Shown here one piece after another: positions 17,845-27,056 of a DNA stretch of 64,000 nucleotides (the stretch's first letter is position 1; every line of letters starts with the position of its first letter). A program made the translations under genes and the position numbers. The notes beneath the pieces were generated by a model. The model was not told where the DNA came from and made no database searches. It saw only the letters and a list, made by a program, of their open reading frames with translations. This DNA is from Guptibacillus hwajinpoensis (GTDB lineage Bacteria; Bacillota; Bacilli; Bacillales; Guptibacillaceae): contig NZ_SWFM01000001.1 of assembly GCF_005144865.1 (NCBI RefSeq), positions 186,001 to 250,000 on the forward strand, read 5' to 3'.

Positions 17845-18075
17845 CTAAGAAACTGTTTGGATCTGCTTTAAAAGTAGTGCTGAGAAGTATTTTCTCCCAT
17901 CTGGTGTTTGAATATGAAGGGTTTCGGTTGATTCTTCTTCAGTCTTACTATCCTTTAATTTAAATTCAATAAATGCACCACTTAAATTCTCTGTAATACC
18001 ATGAATACGGTAACCTCTATCAATGAAATAATCAATTTTTTCACGTTCAATTAAATAATGTTGATGTTCTCTCAT
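17845..18075 (-). CDS. Hypothetical protein in pyrimidine operon
   Basis: A 76-residue soluble protein (MREHQHYLIEREKIDYFI...), charged, with a short beta-rich centre (HGITENLSGAFIEFKL) and no motif I recognise. An AGGAGG lies eight bases before the ATG, and only five bases separate the permease stop from this start region, so it is part of the same transcript. A link to transport or pyrimidine use is positional inference only. Confidence 0.65.
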   Translation of the reverse strand: MREHQHYLIEREKIDYFIDRGYRIHGITENLSGAFIEFKLKDSKTEEESTETLHIQTPDGRKYFSALLLKQIQTVS

Positions 18076-18080
18076 TCCAA

Positions 18081-19562
18081 TTACCTCCTATCCTCAAGTG
18101 CACTCCCAACTTCTTTTACTGATTCTGATTCACTTCCACTGGTTATTACCCAATCTCGCCCAACAGTAATGCCTAAATACTTGTCATCACTTGGATCTGA
18201 TATTTCAGCCTGGACATATTTTTTGAACCACCAATATTTCGCTAGAACATAATAAGCAGCAGCCCCTACAACAAATCCTACTAGAAATGAATAAGTAGAA
18301 AGATAATATGCTGCCGTTCCACCAATGATCCATGCGATAAACCCTGCTACATTGATTCCTTTCGCATAGCGGTATTGACCAGTCTTTTCATACAGTTCGG
18401 GTACATTAACTCTGCGTTTTCTAAGCACGTAATAATCGCAGAAAAGAATGCCCACAATAGCTGAAAGAATGCCTCCTACTATAAGCAGAATCGGAATGAG
18501 AATACTAAACAGATTCCATGGTTGAACAACTGAACCTATAATTCCAGCAATAAATACTCCAGCCCAGAAAGGTACTTTAGGACCGCCTACGTTCGAGAAG
18601 ATCGTAGCGGCGGGAACCAGGTTAGCCGATACATTCGTCGACCATTGAGCAAGCACGATCATAAGGAGTAGAATCCCTAGTACTAATCCTGATGCCGCTT
18701 CTTGTAAAGCTACAACTGGATCATAGTTTGAAACAGCAATATAAGAAACGCCACCGATTATAACCATAAAAGTTTGCGTTAAAGGTAATGCAACCATGCT
18801 TCCTATCAAGGTTCCTTTGTTTCGCTTTACCCAGTTTCTCTCAAACTTCGGCGCCTTAATAAAACGTGAAATAGAAGGGATATCTGCTGAAATAGTTGCC
18901 CAAAATCCCATATTACTGAAGATTACAACAAGAAACGCAGTTACTGCTGCACCACCAGTTACAGGGCTTTCAATCCAGCCCCAAACTTCTCTTCCTTGAG
19001 AAAGAGCCTGATCTGAGAGAGAGGCGTACATCCAAACAGATATAATAATAATAACGGGTGCAGCGAGGTCTGCGAATCGTTCTACTGCTTTAATACCTAG
19101 CGATGTATTCACGAGCTGGACTGTCGCGAAGATGAGAAAACATACAAACCAGTTATTAAAACCAAACAGAACGTTAAGGATTGCATTCATCGCTGTAGCG
19201 CCAAAATACGTATTAATACCGAACCAAAATGATGCTGCAAGACCTCTTACGACAGATGGAATATGGGTTCCGATTGTTCCGAATGGCGCTCTCATATAGA
19301 CAGGAAAAGATAGCCCATGTTCAATGCCTATATCTCCAATAATGGTGATAAATAATCCAATTGCTAATGATCCTATAATTGTAGCAACAACAACCCATGT
19401 AAGAGAAAGTGCCTGTACACCTGCACCACCAATTGCAAAGGCAGCAAGCACGACCGCCATTCCAACCCACATCATTGCGAATCCAGTTGCGCCAATTTTC
19501 TTTTCACTATGAGCAATAGGTAGAAGATCTGGAGATTTTAAATAGCTTTCCTCTTTTTTCAT
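18081..19562 (-). CDS. NCS1 family nucleobase:cation symporter
   Basis: A 493-residue membrane protein with about 12 hydrophobic segments, of the nucleobase-cation-symport-1 family (relatives: cytosine permease, allantoin permease PucI, Mhp1). Typical elements are the N-terminal LLPIAHSEKKIGATGFAMMWVGM, GLSFPVYMRAPFG before TM3, and the substrate-helix region NMGFWATISADIPSISRF. The start is ATG 19562 (MKKEESYLKS), eight bases after AAGGAG; an upstream ATG at 19586 would overlap hydA and lacks a ribosome binding site. Lying 16 bases behind hydA, it most likely imports uracil, thymine or a dihydropyrimidine. The precise substrate is not visible in the sequence. Confidence 0.9.
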   Translation of the reverse strand: MKKEESYLKSPDLLPIAHSEKKIGATGFAMMWVGMAVVLAAFAIGGAGVQALSLTWVVVATIIGSLAIGLFITIIGDIGIEHGLSFPVYMRAPFGTIGTHIPSVVRGLAASFWFGINTYFGATAMNAILNVLFGFNNWFVCFLIFATVQLVNTSLGIKAVERFADLAAPVIIIISVWMYASLSDQALSQGREVWGWIESPVTGGAAVTAFLVVIFSNMGFWATISADIPSISRFIKAPKFERNWVKRNKGTLIGSMVALPLTQTFMVIIGGVSYIAVSNYDPVVALQEAASGLVLGILLLMIVLAQWSTNVSANLVPAATIFSNVGGPKVPFWAGVFIAGIIGSVVQPWNLFSILIPILLIVGGILSAIVGILFCDYYVLRKRRVNVPELYEKTGQYRYAKGINVAGFIAWIIGGTAAYYLSTYSFLVGFVVGAAAYYVLAKYWWFKKYVQAEISDPSDDKYLGITVGRDWVITSGSESESVKEVGSALEDRR

Positions 19563-19578
19563 TGAGCTATCTCCTTTT

Positions 19579-21003
19579 TCATTCACTTCTTACTGGATCT
19601 GCCTTGTCTGTTACGTTGAGCATTTTCCCGTACTTCGCTCGTTTCATATACTTTCCTGAGCCTGGTGTTCCCACGAATTGCTTATTCTTAATAACAAATT
19701 CACCTCGAACAAAAACAGACTCAGCCTCACCTGTTACTTCCATTCCTTCAAATGCATTGTAGTCTACAGCCATATGATGGGTTTCTGCAGATATCGTACG
19801 TTTGACGTTCGGATTAAAAATAACTAAATCTGCATCAGCACCTACGGAGATAGTCCCTTTTCTTGGAAACAACCCAAATAGTTTAGCAGCCTTCGTTGAT
19901 GTGATATCTACAAATTGATTTAGCGAAATTCTTCCTTTGAGGACGCCTTCTGAAAATAGAATGCTAAACCGATCTTCAATCATAGGACCGCCATTAGGAA
20001 TTTTTGTGAAATCGTCCCTGCCAAGGTCTTTTTGTCCTACAAAATCAAATGAACATTGATCAGAGCCTATTGTTTCAAGCTGTCCGGTCCGTAAAGCATT
20101 CCAGAGAGCATCTTGATTCCATTTTTCTCGGAGAGGCGGACTCCAAACATACTTCGCTCCTTCAAAATCCGGCTTTTCAAGATAAGTTTGGTCGAGTACA
20201 AGGTATTGAGGGCACGTTTCACCGTGGATATCGTAACCTTTGCTTCTTGCTTCTGCTATCTTATCTGCAGCTTCCTTACAGCTAACATGTACAACGTACA
20301 GTTGTGATGATGCAAGACCTGTAAGCTGCGCTGCTCTACCTGTAGCTTCTCCTTCTACTTCAGGTGGTCGAGTTAATGCGTGATAGATGGGCTCTGTCTG
20401 ACCTTTCGCTAGGGCATCTTTCGTTAAGTATTCAATGACGTCTCCATTCTCTGCGTGCACCATTACGAGCGCACCAAGCTCCTTAGCCGCAAGAAGCGTT
20501 CGATACAGCGTTTCATCGTCTGCCTGGAAAACATTTTTGTAGGCCATAAACACTTTAAAGGATGTAATCCCTTCTTGATCGATCACTTCTGGAAGCTGCT
20601 CTAGAACACGATCGTTAATTTCACTAATCATTAAGTGAAAGCTATAGTCTATAACCGATTTATCTTTTGATTTATCATGCCATGTTTTAATCGCTTGAGA
20701 GAGTGGTTTGCCTTTCTCTGTTAAACAAAAGTCAATCACGGATGTCGTCCCACCAAAAGCTGCCGCAATTGTTCCAGTCTCAAAGTCATCTTTTGAAACA
20801 GTTCCTCCAAATGGCATTTCTAGATGTGTATGAGGATCAATTCCTCCGGGAAATACATAGCGTCCGGTTGCATCAATCTCTTCAGCATCTTTTTCTATCA
20901 GCTGCTTACCAATTGATAAAATCTTTCCATTAGCAACCAGGATATCCGCTTGATACGTTTCACTTGCCGTAACGATCGTTCCATTTCGAATCATTTTCTT
21001 CAT
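19579..21003 (-). CDS. hydA: Dihydropyrimidinase
   Basis: A 474-residue cyclic amidohydrolase that opens dihydrouracil or dihydrothymine to N-carbamoyl-beta-amino acids (D-hydantoinase family). The metal ligands His58 and His60 are in GGIDPHTHLEM, the bridging carboxylated Lys150 in TSFKVFMAYK, further His in MVHAENGD and VVHVSC, and the Asp in GSDQCSF. The two-zinc site is therefore complete. Length is normal. GGAGG lies six bases before ATG, and the gene starts 14 bases after preA. It is the second step of the reductive pathway. Confidence 0.95.
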   Translation of the reverse strand: MKKMIRNGTIVTASETYQADILVANGKILSIGKQLIEKDAEEIDATGRYVFPGGIDPHTHLEMPFGGTVSKDDFETGTIAAAFGGTTSVIDFCLTEKGKPLSQAIKTWHDKSKDKSVIDYSFHLMISEINDRVLEQLPEVIDQEGITSFKVFMAYKNVFQADDETLYRTLLAAKELGALVMVHAENGDVIEYLTKDALAKGQTEPIYHALTRPPEVEGEATGRAAQLTGLASSQLYVVHVSCKEAADKIAEARSKGYDIHGETCPQYLVLDQTYLEKPDFEGAKYVWSPPLREKWNQDALWNALRTGQLETIGSDQCSFDFVGQKDLGRDDFTKIPNGGPMIEDRFSILFSEGVLKGRISLNQFVDITSTKAAKLFGLFPRKGTISVGADADLVIFNPNVKRTISAETHHMAVDYNAFEGMEVTGEAESVFVRGEFVIKNKQFVGTPGSGKYMKRAKYGKMLNVTDKADPVRSE

Positions 21004-21017
21004 TTAAATCCTCCTAC

Positions 21018-22304
21018 TTATTTGGATACTTTCTTATCTTTCAATGAACCGATGAGAGTTTGCCTTTCATTCCATGTCATAGCGGGATGTTCATGATTAA
21101 GTTCAATCATATCGATAGCGCCATCGACTGGACATACAATGGAACATAAATTACACCCAACACAATCTTCTTCCCGTACTTGAAGAATTGGATTGCCAGA
21201 AGGATCATTTAACATATCAATGCATTGGTGGGATGTATCTTCACAAGCGATATGACATTTATTGCAATTAATACAAACGTCATTGTTAATTCGAGCAACA
21301 ACTTTATAATTTAAATCAAGGTTACCCCAGTCCGAAAATGTAGGGACTGATTTTCCGATAATATCCTGTACTGAAAGAATTCCGCGGTCATCAAGGTAAG
21401 TCGATAGACCATCTATAAGGTCTTCTACAATCCTAAAACCATGGTGCATGGCAGCTGTACAAATTTGAACATTACTTGCACCCATCAGCATAAACTCGAT
21501 TGCGTTCTGCCAATTAGATACCCCGCCCATACCTGAAATCGGAACATTGATTCTGCTATTCCTAGCACATTCACTTACCATGTTAAGCGCAATCGGCTTA
21601 ACAGCAGGTCCACAGTAGCCTCCATGTGCGCCTTTGCCTCCAACACGTGGAATTGGTAACCACGTATCAATATCAACGCCTGCAAGGCTATTAATCGTAT
21701 TTATCATACTGACAGCATCAGCTCCGCCCCGTACTGCTGCTTCTGCTGTAGAGGTAATATCCGTAATGTTTGGGGTAAGCTTAACAATCACTGGTGTCTC
21801 AGCCGCTTCTTTCGCCCAATTTGTTTGTTTCTCAACGAGGTCAGGTACCTGACCTGAAGCAGATCCCATCCCCCTTTCTGCCATACCGTGCGGACAACCG
21901 AAGTTCAGTTCAAGCCCATCAACGCCTGCTGCTTCCGCCTTCTTTACGATTTCATGCCATGCGTTTTGGTTGGGTTCTACCATTAGAGATGCTACAACAG
22001 CATGATTAGGAAATCGTTTTTTTGTTTCGTAAATTTCTTTTAAATTCAACTCTAGTGGCCGATCTGTAATGAGTTCAATGTTATTAAAGCCTGCGACTCG
22101 TTGACCGTTAAAGTGAACTGCTGCGTATCTAGATGACACGTTTAAAATGGGATCACCAAGCGTCTTCCAAACAGCTCCACCCCAGCCTGCTTCAAATGCA
22201 CGTTGCACCTGATACCCTGAATTTGTAGGTGGTGCTGATGCGAGCCAAAACGGATTTGGTGATGTGATGCCCGCAAGATTGGTTCTCAGATCTGCCATCG
22301 TCAT
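21018..22304 (-). CDS. preA: NAD-dependent dihydropyrimidine dehydrogenase, subunit PreA
   Basis: A 428-residue subunit with an N-terminal DHODH-like FMN TIM barrel (about 5-310), which reduces uracil or thymine, and a C-terminal ferredoxin part (about 338-400) carrying two [4Fe-4S] motifs, CINCNKCHIAC and CVGCNLCSIVC. The barrel has NPFWLASAPPTNSGYQV at its entrance and NFGCPHGMAERGMGSASGQ as substrate loop. That loop resembles eukaryotic dihydropyrimidine dehydrogenase, but the position of its catalytic Cys is occupied by Ser. The start is 16 bases after the preT stop, with AAGGA seven bases before ATG. It works as a complex with PreT. Confidence 0.95.
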   Translation of the reverse strand: MTMADLRTNLAGITSPNPFWLASAPPTNSGYQVQRAFEAGWGGAVWKTLGDPILNVSSRYAAVHFNGQRVAGFNNIELITDRPLELNLKEIYETKKRFPNHAVVASLMVEPNQNAWHEIVKKAEAAGVDGLELNFGCPHGMAERGMGSASGQVPDLVEKQTNWAKEAAETPVIVKLTPNITDITSTAEAAVRGGADAVSMINTINSLAGVDIDTWLPIPRVGGKGAHGGYCGPAVKPIALNMVSECARNSRINVPISGMGGVSNWQNAIEFMLMGASNVQICTAAMHHGFRIVEDLIDGLSTYLDDRGILSVQDIIGKSVPTFSDWGNLDLNYKVVARINNDVCINCNKCHIACEDTSHQCIDMLNDPSGNPILQVREEDCVGCNLCSIVCPVDGAIDMIELNHEHPAMTWNERQTLIGSLKDKKVSK

Positions 22305-22320
22305 TCCCCTTTCCTTCTCG

Positions 22321-23682
22321 TTATGCTGAATACGTTTCTTTTAAACTTTCATGCATATGATACGCCGCTGTTTTCCCTTGTTGAGCAGCAGACACAACCA
22401 TTGCTTCACCCTGTCCTTTACCAAAAATAACGTCTCCACAGGCGTATACTTTCGGATTCGACGTTTCCATCGTTTCATTATTGATCAGAATGACCCCATC
22501 TTTATGAGCAAGGTCCAGTTCTTCTATAAATGGTAGATGTCTTTTTTGTCCTATTGCTTTAACTACTGCATCACATTCAATTATGAATTCTGAATCAGGG
22601 ACTGGTTCTGTTCTTCGTCTTTCACCCTGATCTGCTTTTAATAACCTCATTCTGATACACTTAATTCCTTTTACCTTTCCATCTTCATTCTTCAGTATTT
22701 CAACTGGCTGTGTTAACCACCTGAACTCTACTCCATCTTGCTTCGCAAACTCATATTCAAAATCATATGCGGTCATTTCCTGTTCGCTTCGACGGTAGAG
22801 AATTTTCACATTTTCAGCTCCAAGACGAACAGAACATGTGGCACCATCAATTGCTGTATTCCCAGCACCAATGACCACAACTTTCTTGTCTTTTAATTCA
22901 GTTGGGAAAGGAGCTGCTTTCGTCATTTTCACAAGTTCAATTGCATCATAGACGCCATTTGATTGTTCTCCAGGAATGTTTAAATCCGGCACGCTTGCCA
23001 TTCCGATAGCCAGGATTACGCGATCATTCGTTGAAAATATTTCATCAAATTGGATGTCTTCACCAACTTTAACGCCTGTTTTGATCTTCACACCAAGATT
23101 CTCAACCTGTTCCACCTCCCAAAGTGAGACGGACTTCGGCAAGCGGAATGACACAATTCCATATGTATCAAGTCCACCAGCCTGTGATTCTGCTTCATAA
23201 ATCGTAACGTCGTACCCTAGAAGAGCAAGTTCACGAGCTGCAGATAAACCCGCTGGTCCTCCACCTACTATTGCTACCTTCTTTCCATTTGGCTGACCTT
23301 GTTTAAATAAGACCTGATCGTTCTTTATTGCCCAATCTGTTGCATAACGCTGAAGATTTCCAATTAAAATTGGTTTCTTTGAATGGTTTAAAACGCATGC
23401 TCCTTCACATAATTCTTCAGTAGGACAAACCCTCGAACAGCTAGCCCCTACAGGGTTTGCAGTCATAATTGTTTTTGCTGAACCTTTCATATTTCCTGAC
23501 GCAATTTTTTTAATAAAAGTTGGGATGTCAATTCCTGTTGGACACGCTTTAATACATGGCGCGTCATAACAATACAGACATCGTTGTGATTCTTGAAAAG
23601 CTTCTTGATTTGTAAGAGATGGGATGACTTCTGTAAAATTCTTCTGTAGCTCTTTCTGAACAGATGATTCTAGCGAACTCAT
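22321..23682 (-). CDS. preT: NAD-dependent dihydropyrimidine dehydrogenase, subunit PreT
   Basis: A 453-residue flavoprotein that passes electrons from NAD(P)H to PreA. An N-terminal Fe-S domain (about 30-110) shows CLYCYDAPCIKACPTGIDIP and CSRVCPTEELCEGAC, with one Cys spacing unlike a ferredoxin, as usual in GltD-like proteins. The FAD-binding motif VGGGPAGLSAARELALLG follows near 138-155, the NAD(P)H motif VVIGAGNTAIDGA near 272, and the C-terminal FAD motif GDVIFGKGQGE. GGGGGG six bases before ATG supports the start. It is first of the preT-preA-hydA-permease transcript; the terminator at 23707-23735 separates it from the ureidopropionase gene. Confidence 0.95.
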   Translation of the reverse strand: MSSLESSVQKELQKNFTEVIPSLTNQEAFQESQRCLYCYDAPCIKACPTGIDIPTFIKKIASGNMKGSAKTIMTANPVGASCSRVCPTEELCEGACVLNHSKKPILIGNLQRYATDWAIKNDQVLFKQGQPNGKKVAIVGGGPAGLSAARELALLGYDVTIYEAESQAGGLDTYGIVSFRLPKSVSLWEVEQVENLGVKIKTGVKVGEDIQFDEIFSTNDRVILAIGMASVPDLNIPGEQSNGVYDAIELVKMTKAAPFPTELKDKKVVVIGAGNTAIDGATCSVRLGAENVKILYRRSEQEMTAYDFEYEFAKQDGVEFRWLTQPVEILKNEDGKVKGIKCIRMRLLKADQGERRRTEPVPDSEFIIECDAVVKAIGQKRHLPFIEELDLAHKDGVILINNETMETSNPKVYACGDVIFGKGQGEAMVVSAAQQGKTAAYHMHESLKETYSA

Positions 23683-23704
23683 ATATGTCCCCCCTATTTT
23701 TAAT

Positions 23705-23735
23705 ATAAAAAGCAGGTGTGCATCACCTGCTTTTT
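23705..23735 (-). terminator. Terminator between ureidopropionase gene and preT
   Basis: A perfect 12-bp inverted repeat (23707-23718 with 23724-23735), five-base loop, T run on the minus strand. It lies inside what would otherwise be one operon, so it could be partly read through to set the ratio of the genes. Confidence 0.88.
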
Positions 23736-23740
23736 GTTAT

Positions 23741-24631
23741 TTACGGTAATAATGAAGTCATTTCACCGTATGTTTCAGGACGTCGATCACGATAGAACTG
23801 CCACGTATCTCTTACTTCTCGTATTAATTTTTTGTTCACTTCCCCGATGATTACCTCATCCTGATCACGTGAACCTGTTGCAACAAAATTCCCTCTAGGA
23901 TCGACAAGATAAGACTGTCCGTAAAACTCCCCCATATTCCATGGACTTTCTGTACCAACTCGATTTATTGCACCAAGATAATAACCATTTGCAACAGCAT
24001 GCGCAGGTTGCTCTAGTTTCCACAAATACTCAGACAATCCAGCTACTGTAGCAGAAGGATTAAACACAATTTCAGCTCCATTCAAACCTAGAAGCCTTGC
24101 TCCTTCTGGGAAATGCCGATCGTAACAGATATACACACCAATTTTTGCAAAAGCAGTATCAAAAACAGGATATCCTAGGTTCCCTGGTTTAAAATAATAC
24201 TTCTCCCAAAATCCATGACCGTTATCTCCTACTGCTACGTGTGGAATATGCTGTTTTCTGTATTTACCAAGATAAGAACCATCCGCATCAATTACAGCTG
24301 CTGTGTTGTAATAAGTTGAAATACCTTCTCGCTCATAAATTGGTAGGATAATGACTATACCAAGTTCACGGGCAAGTGCTTGAAACCGTACTGTCGTAGG
24401 TCCTTCCGGAATTTCCTCCGCTGCGTCATACCACTTCTTATTTTGCTCAGCACAGAAATAAGGACCATAGAAAATTTCTTGAAGACAAACAATCTTTGCC
24501 CCTTTATCACTTGCCTCCTGAACAAGTTTTATATGTTTCTCAATCGCTTTCTCCTTATGAACTTCAACTGACTCATTTCCCTCCACATCATTTCTTGCTT
24601 GAATCAAACCGATCGTAACTGAATCCGCCAT
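23741..24631 (-). CDS. Beta-ureidopropionase (N-carbamoyl-beta-alanine amidohydrolase)
   Basis: A 296-residue nitrilase-superfamily enzyme that hydrolyses N-carbamoyl-beta-alanine to beta-alanine, CO2 and ammonia. The Glu-Lys-Cys triad is complete: Glu52 in LQEIFYGPYF, Lys126 in KYRKQHIPHV, and Cys169 in GVYICYDRHFPEG. These motifs match the ureidopropionase/N-carbamoylputrescine branch. A ribosome binding site (GGAGG) precedes the ATG. It is divergent in no sense from preT: both are on the minus strand with 58 bases and one terminator between them. N-carbamoylputrescine amidase is the main alternative, but the pyrimidine neighbours favour ureidopropionase. Confidence 0.92.
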   Translation of the reverse strand: MADSVTIGLIQARNDVEGNESVEVHKEKAIEKHIKLVQEASDKGAKIVCLQEIFYGPYFCAEQNKKWYDAAEEIPEGPTTVRFQALARELGIVIILPIYEREGISTYYNTAAVIDADGSYLGKYRKQHIPHVAVGDNGHGFWEKYYFKPGNLGYPVFDTAFAKIGVYICYDRHFPEGARLLGLNGAEIVFNPSATVAGLSEYLWKLEQPAHAVANGYYLGAINRVGTESPWNMGEFYGQSYLVDPRGNFVATGSRDQDEVIIGEVNKKLIREVRDTWQFYRDRRPETYGEMTSLLP

Positions 24632-24838
24632 ATGTAAATCCTCCTCTACCGCTCTTAATTTACTGAATTTTCTTTCTAATAAAAGTGTAGAAGATTGTTA
24701 TAAGTCCTGCACTATACAAAATGTAAAATTGTTTTAAAGAAAATTAATCATAATGTCGTTGTTGTGAACTTTCAATAAATGTAATAGTTGATTTTTTATA
24801 CATACCTCTTTTAATAGAACTTAGAAAAGTACAAATTG
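24632..24838. other. Intergenic region upstream of ureidopropionase gene
   Basis: About 200 AT-rich bases without a credible gene; it must hold the promoter of the ureidopropionase gene, but I could not choose one -35/-10 pair. Confidence 0.4.
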
Positions 24839-24872
24839 AAAAGCAAGCACTCGACGAAGAGTACTTGCTTTT
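24839..24872. terminator. Terminator after rsbQP, probably bidirectional
   Basis: A 14-bp stem with one C-A mismatch (24839-24852 with 24859-24872) and a six-base loop. On the plus strand it runs into TTTTTTG; on the minus strand into TTTTC. It lies about 110 bases past the rsbP stop. Confidence 0.75.
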
Positions 24873-24981
24873 TTGTGAACGAAAAAGCTTAAAGAAAAAA
24901 TCTGCAATTTCCTTTATTAATATTCTTCCAAACAAATCTAATTGCCTTTCATTAAGATGCTCGTAGAAACTTTGTGCATAC

Positions 24982-26217
24982 TTACAGCGTTACCGATTCT
25001 GTGTCTACTCCCCCTTTTAAATCAATTAGAATAAAACACTGATCATCATTCTTATGGAAGCCATTTTCTTCTTCTTTAATAAGCTTGAGAAGTTTGTTTT
25101 TAAATTTAGTAAGTGGAACTCCAGAATTGTTTTTTAACAATGATGTAAGAAGATGAGCATCATATGGATCAACGACACCATCCGTATACAAAAGTAGCCT
25201 ACCACCTTTAGTGTAGGATAACGTTTTTCGTTTAAAAGTAAGATCAGTAAATGAACCTATCGGAGGGCTTGTAGAAGTGAGTTCATACTGCTCCCCTTTG
25301 TTATTTTGCCATAACCCAGGGGGATGTCCGGCATTTATGTATTCTATTGTTTTTCTTTCAGTATCAATGAATAGATAGATAGCTGTACAATAATGCCAGG
25401 TTTCCTCATTCTTTCGAAATAACCTATTCAGATGGTTGTCTAATTCTTTAAAAATAACATCTGCTCTCATCCCTTTTAATATTAATCGTTGAAAAAGGGA
25501 TTGTAGCGACATTGTAATCAATGCTGAAGAAATTCCGTGACCCATGACATCTAGTATAATAATGCCGTATTGATTTGGGTTAATAGTATAAAAACCATAC
25601 ATGTCCCCTGATAATTCACTGGATGCTTTGTAATATGCTTCAATTTGCAACCGCTCAGAAACAATTGGTTCTGTTAACGAGGTTTCTTGAATATTTTTTG
25701 CGAGATGCAGTTCCATCTGGGTTTCTGACTTGTATTTATCATTCTCTTTGTTCAATTCTATTAATTCTTTCTGTTTCATTTCTAGTTTATGAAGAGCGAT
25801 CTCAAGCTCCTTATTTGCTTTTCTTTTAGCAGATAAGGCACTCTCTGCTTTTTTCTTTGCAATAAGTAGTTCGTTCTCATATTCGTTTCGTTTGTTCATT
25901 TTTACAAGAACGCAATCAATTAAATGACTGTCTTTTCTTTGGTTTGCATTAATCAGGACAGGAATTTCTTCGCCTTTTTCAGATTGTAAAGAGATATACA
26001 TTTCCTCCACAGGTTTATCTGCTTTTATTAACGGTATAAAGTAAAGCTGATAGAAAATACGAGCTGGAACCGAAAGTATATCATTTATATTCTTTCCAAT
26101 TACTTCGTCCAACTCGTATCCAAGTATGTTAAGCAACGTTTGGTTAATAGCAAGAATATTTCCTTGTTCTGATAAAGTTAGAAATCCACAAGGTGCATGG
26201 TTTAATATGTCTTCCAT
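24982..26217 (-). CDS. rsbP: Sigma-B activating PP2C phosphatase RsbP (PAS-SpoIIE)
   Basis: A 411-residue energy-stress phosphatase that dephosphorylates the anti-anti-sigma factor RsbV. The N-terminal PAS domain (about 1-105: DILNHAPCGFLTLSEQGNILAINQTLL) is followed by a coiled-coil linker (115-180) and the SpoIIE/PP2C domain (about 195-400). The phosphatase part shows the metal-binding Asp of SSELSGDMYGF, IILDVMGHGISSAL, and LLLYTDGVVDPYD. Length and order match Bacillus subtilis RsbP (403 residues). Its ATG shares one base with the rsbQ stop (TAATG), so the two are translated in coupling, as in Bacillus subtilis. Confidence 0.92.
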   Translation of the reverse strand: MEDILNHAPCGFLTLSEQGNILAINQTLLNILGYELDEVIGKNINDILSVPARIFYQLYFIPLIKADKPVEEMYISLQSEKGEEIPVLINANQRKDSHLIDCVLVKMNKRNEYENELLIAKKKAESALSAKRKANKELEIALHKLEMKQKELIELNKENDKYKSETQMELHLAKNIQETSLTEPIVSERLQIEAYYKASSELSGDMYGFYTINPNQYGIIILDVMGHGISSALITMSLQSLFQRLILKGMRADVIFKELDNHLNRLFRKNEETWHYCTAIYLFIDTERKTIEYINAGHPPGLWQNNKGEQYELTSTSPPIGSFTDLTFKRKTLSYTKGGRLLLYTDGVVDPYDAHLLTSLLKNNSGVPLTKFKNKLLKLIKEEENGFHKNDDQCFILIDLKGGVDTESVTL

Positions 26218-27056
26218 TATCGGAGATCACCGATTTGAATTGTCCTTTCTATCGATTCATTCAAATACTCTCGAATTAACTGCGCTGTCTCTTCCGGGAA
26301 ACTCATATGTGGGCAATGCCCTGTTGCATTCATTTGCTTAAACGTACTGGAAGGAAGATGTTTATGAAGATATTCCCCTACAGCAACTGGAGCAATAATG
26401 TCTTCTGTACACTGCAAAATAAGGGATGGAACAGTTACTTTGTGAAGATCACCCCTAGTATCAGCAAAAAAAGTAGCTTTTGCAAACTGAAGCGCGATAA
26501 TAGGATCTGTCGAGCAAAAGCGATCTTCGAGGTCCTGAGCAAGTTCTGGCCGTTCTGCATTTCCCATTGCTGTGGAAGCAAACATGTTTGCCCAACCAAT
26601 ATAGTTCTTCTCCATTATATCTATCAAACCAAGAATTTCTTCTCTCTCAAATCCACCAAAGTAGTTAGGAGGCACGTTCATATAGCAAGGAGAAGGTCCG
26701 ACCATGATAAGATCTGAAAATAATTCAGGATGATCCATTGATGCAAACATACCTATTGTGCTCCCTACAGAGTGACCAACAAAGACGGCATTCTCAAGGC
26801 CAAGACTAGTACATACATCAATCACATCTTGAGCGTATCCTTTTAACGAACTGTACCGAACTTCGTCATAAGAACCTATGTCGGAATGACCAGAACCTAC
26901 ATAATCGAATAAAATGACTTGATAGTCTTTTTCAAACGTCTTTGCTACTGCATTCCAAACGTTTTGGTCACAACCAAGACCTGGAGCAAAGATTAGTGGC
27001 GTTTGGCCATAGCCTTTCACGTTAACATTATTTCGTAACAGGATGCTCTTATCCAT
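26217..27056 (-). CDS. rsbQ: Alpha/beta hydrolase RsbQ, positive regulator of RsbP
   Basis: A 279-residue alpha/beta hydrolase. The nucleophile Ser96 is in GHSVGS, at the same position as in Bacillus subtilis RsbQ; the acid Asp lies in [10 protein letters not shown] and the His in ATGHCPHMS. RsbQ produces or loads a small ligand needed by the RsbP PAS domain during energy stress, and so activates sigma B. GAGGAG precedes the ATG with about nine bases of spacing. First gene of the rsbQP pair; plant relatives are the karrikin and strigolactone receptors. Confidence 0.93.
   Translation of the reverse strand: MDKSILLRNNVNVKGYGQTPLIFAPGLGCDQNVWNAVAKTFEKDYQVILFDYVGSGHSDIGSYDEVRYSSLKGYAQDVIDVCTSLGLENAVFVGHSVGSTIGMFASMDHPELFSDLIMVGPSPCYMNVPPNYFGGFEREEILGLIDIMEKNYIGWANMFASTAMGNAERPELAQDLEDRFCSTDPIIALQFAKATFFADTRGDLHKVTVPSLILQCTEDIIAPVAVGEYLHKHLPSSTFKQMNATGHCPHMSFPEETAQLIREYLNESIERTIQIGDLR

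Noticed and set aside
24744..24935. Minus-strand frame of 63 codons upstream of the ureidopropionase gene
   Set aside because: It contains the terminator hairpin at 24839-24872, is of low complexity and lacks a ribosome binding site.
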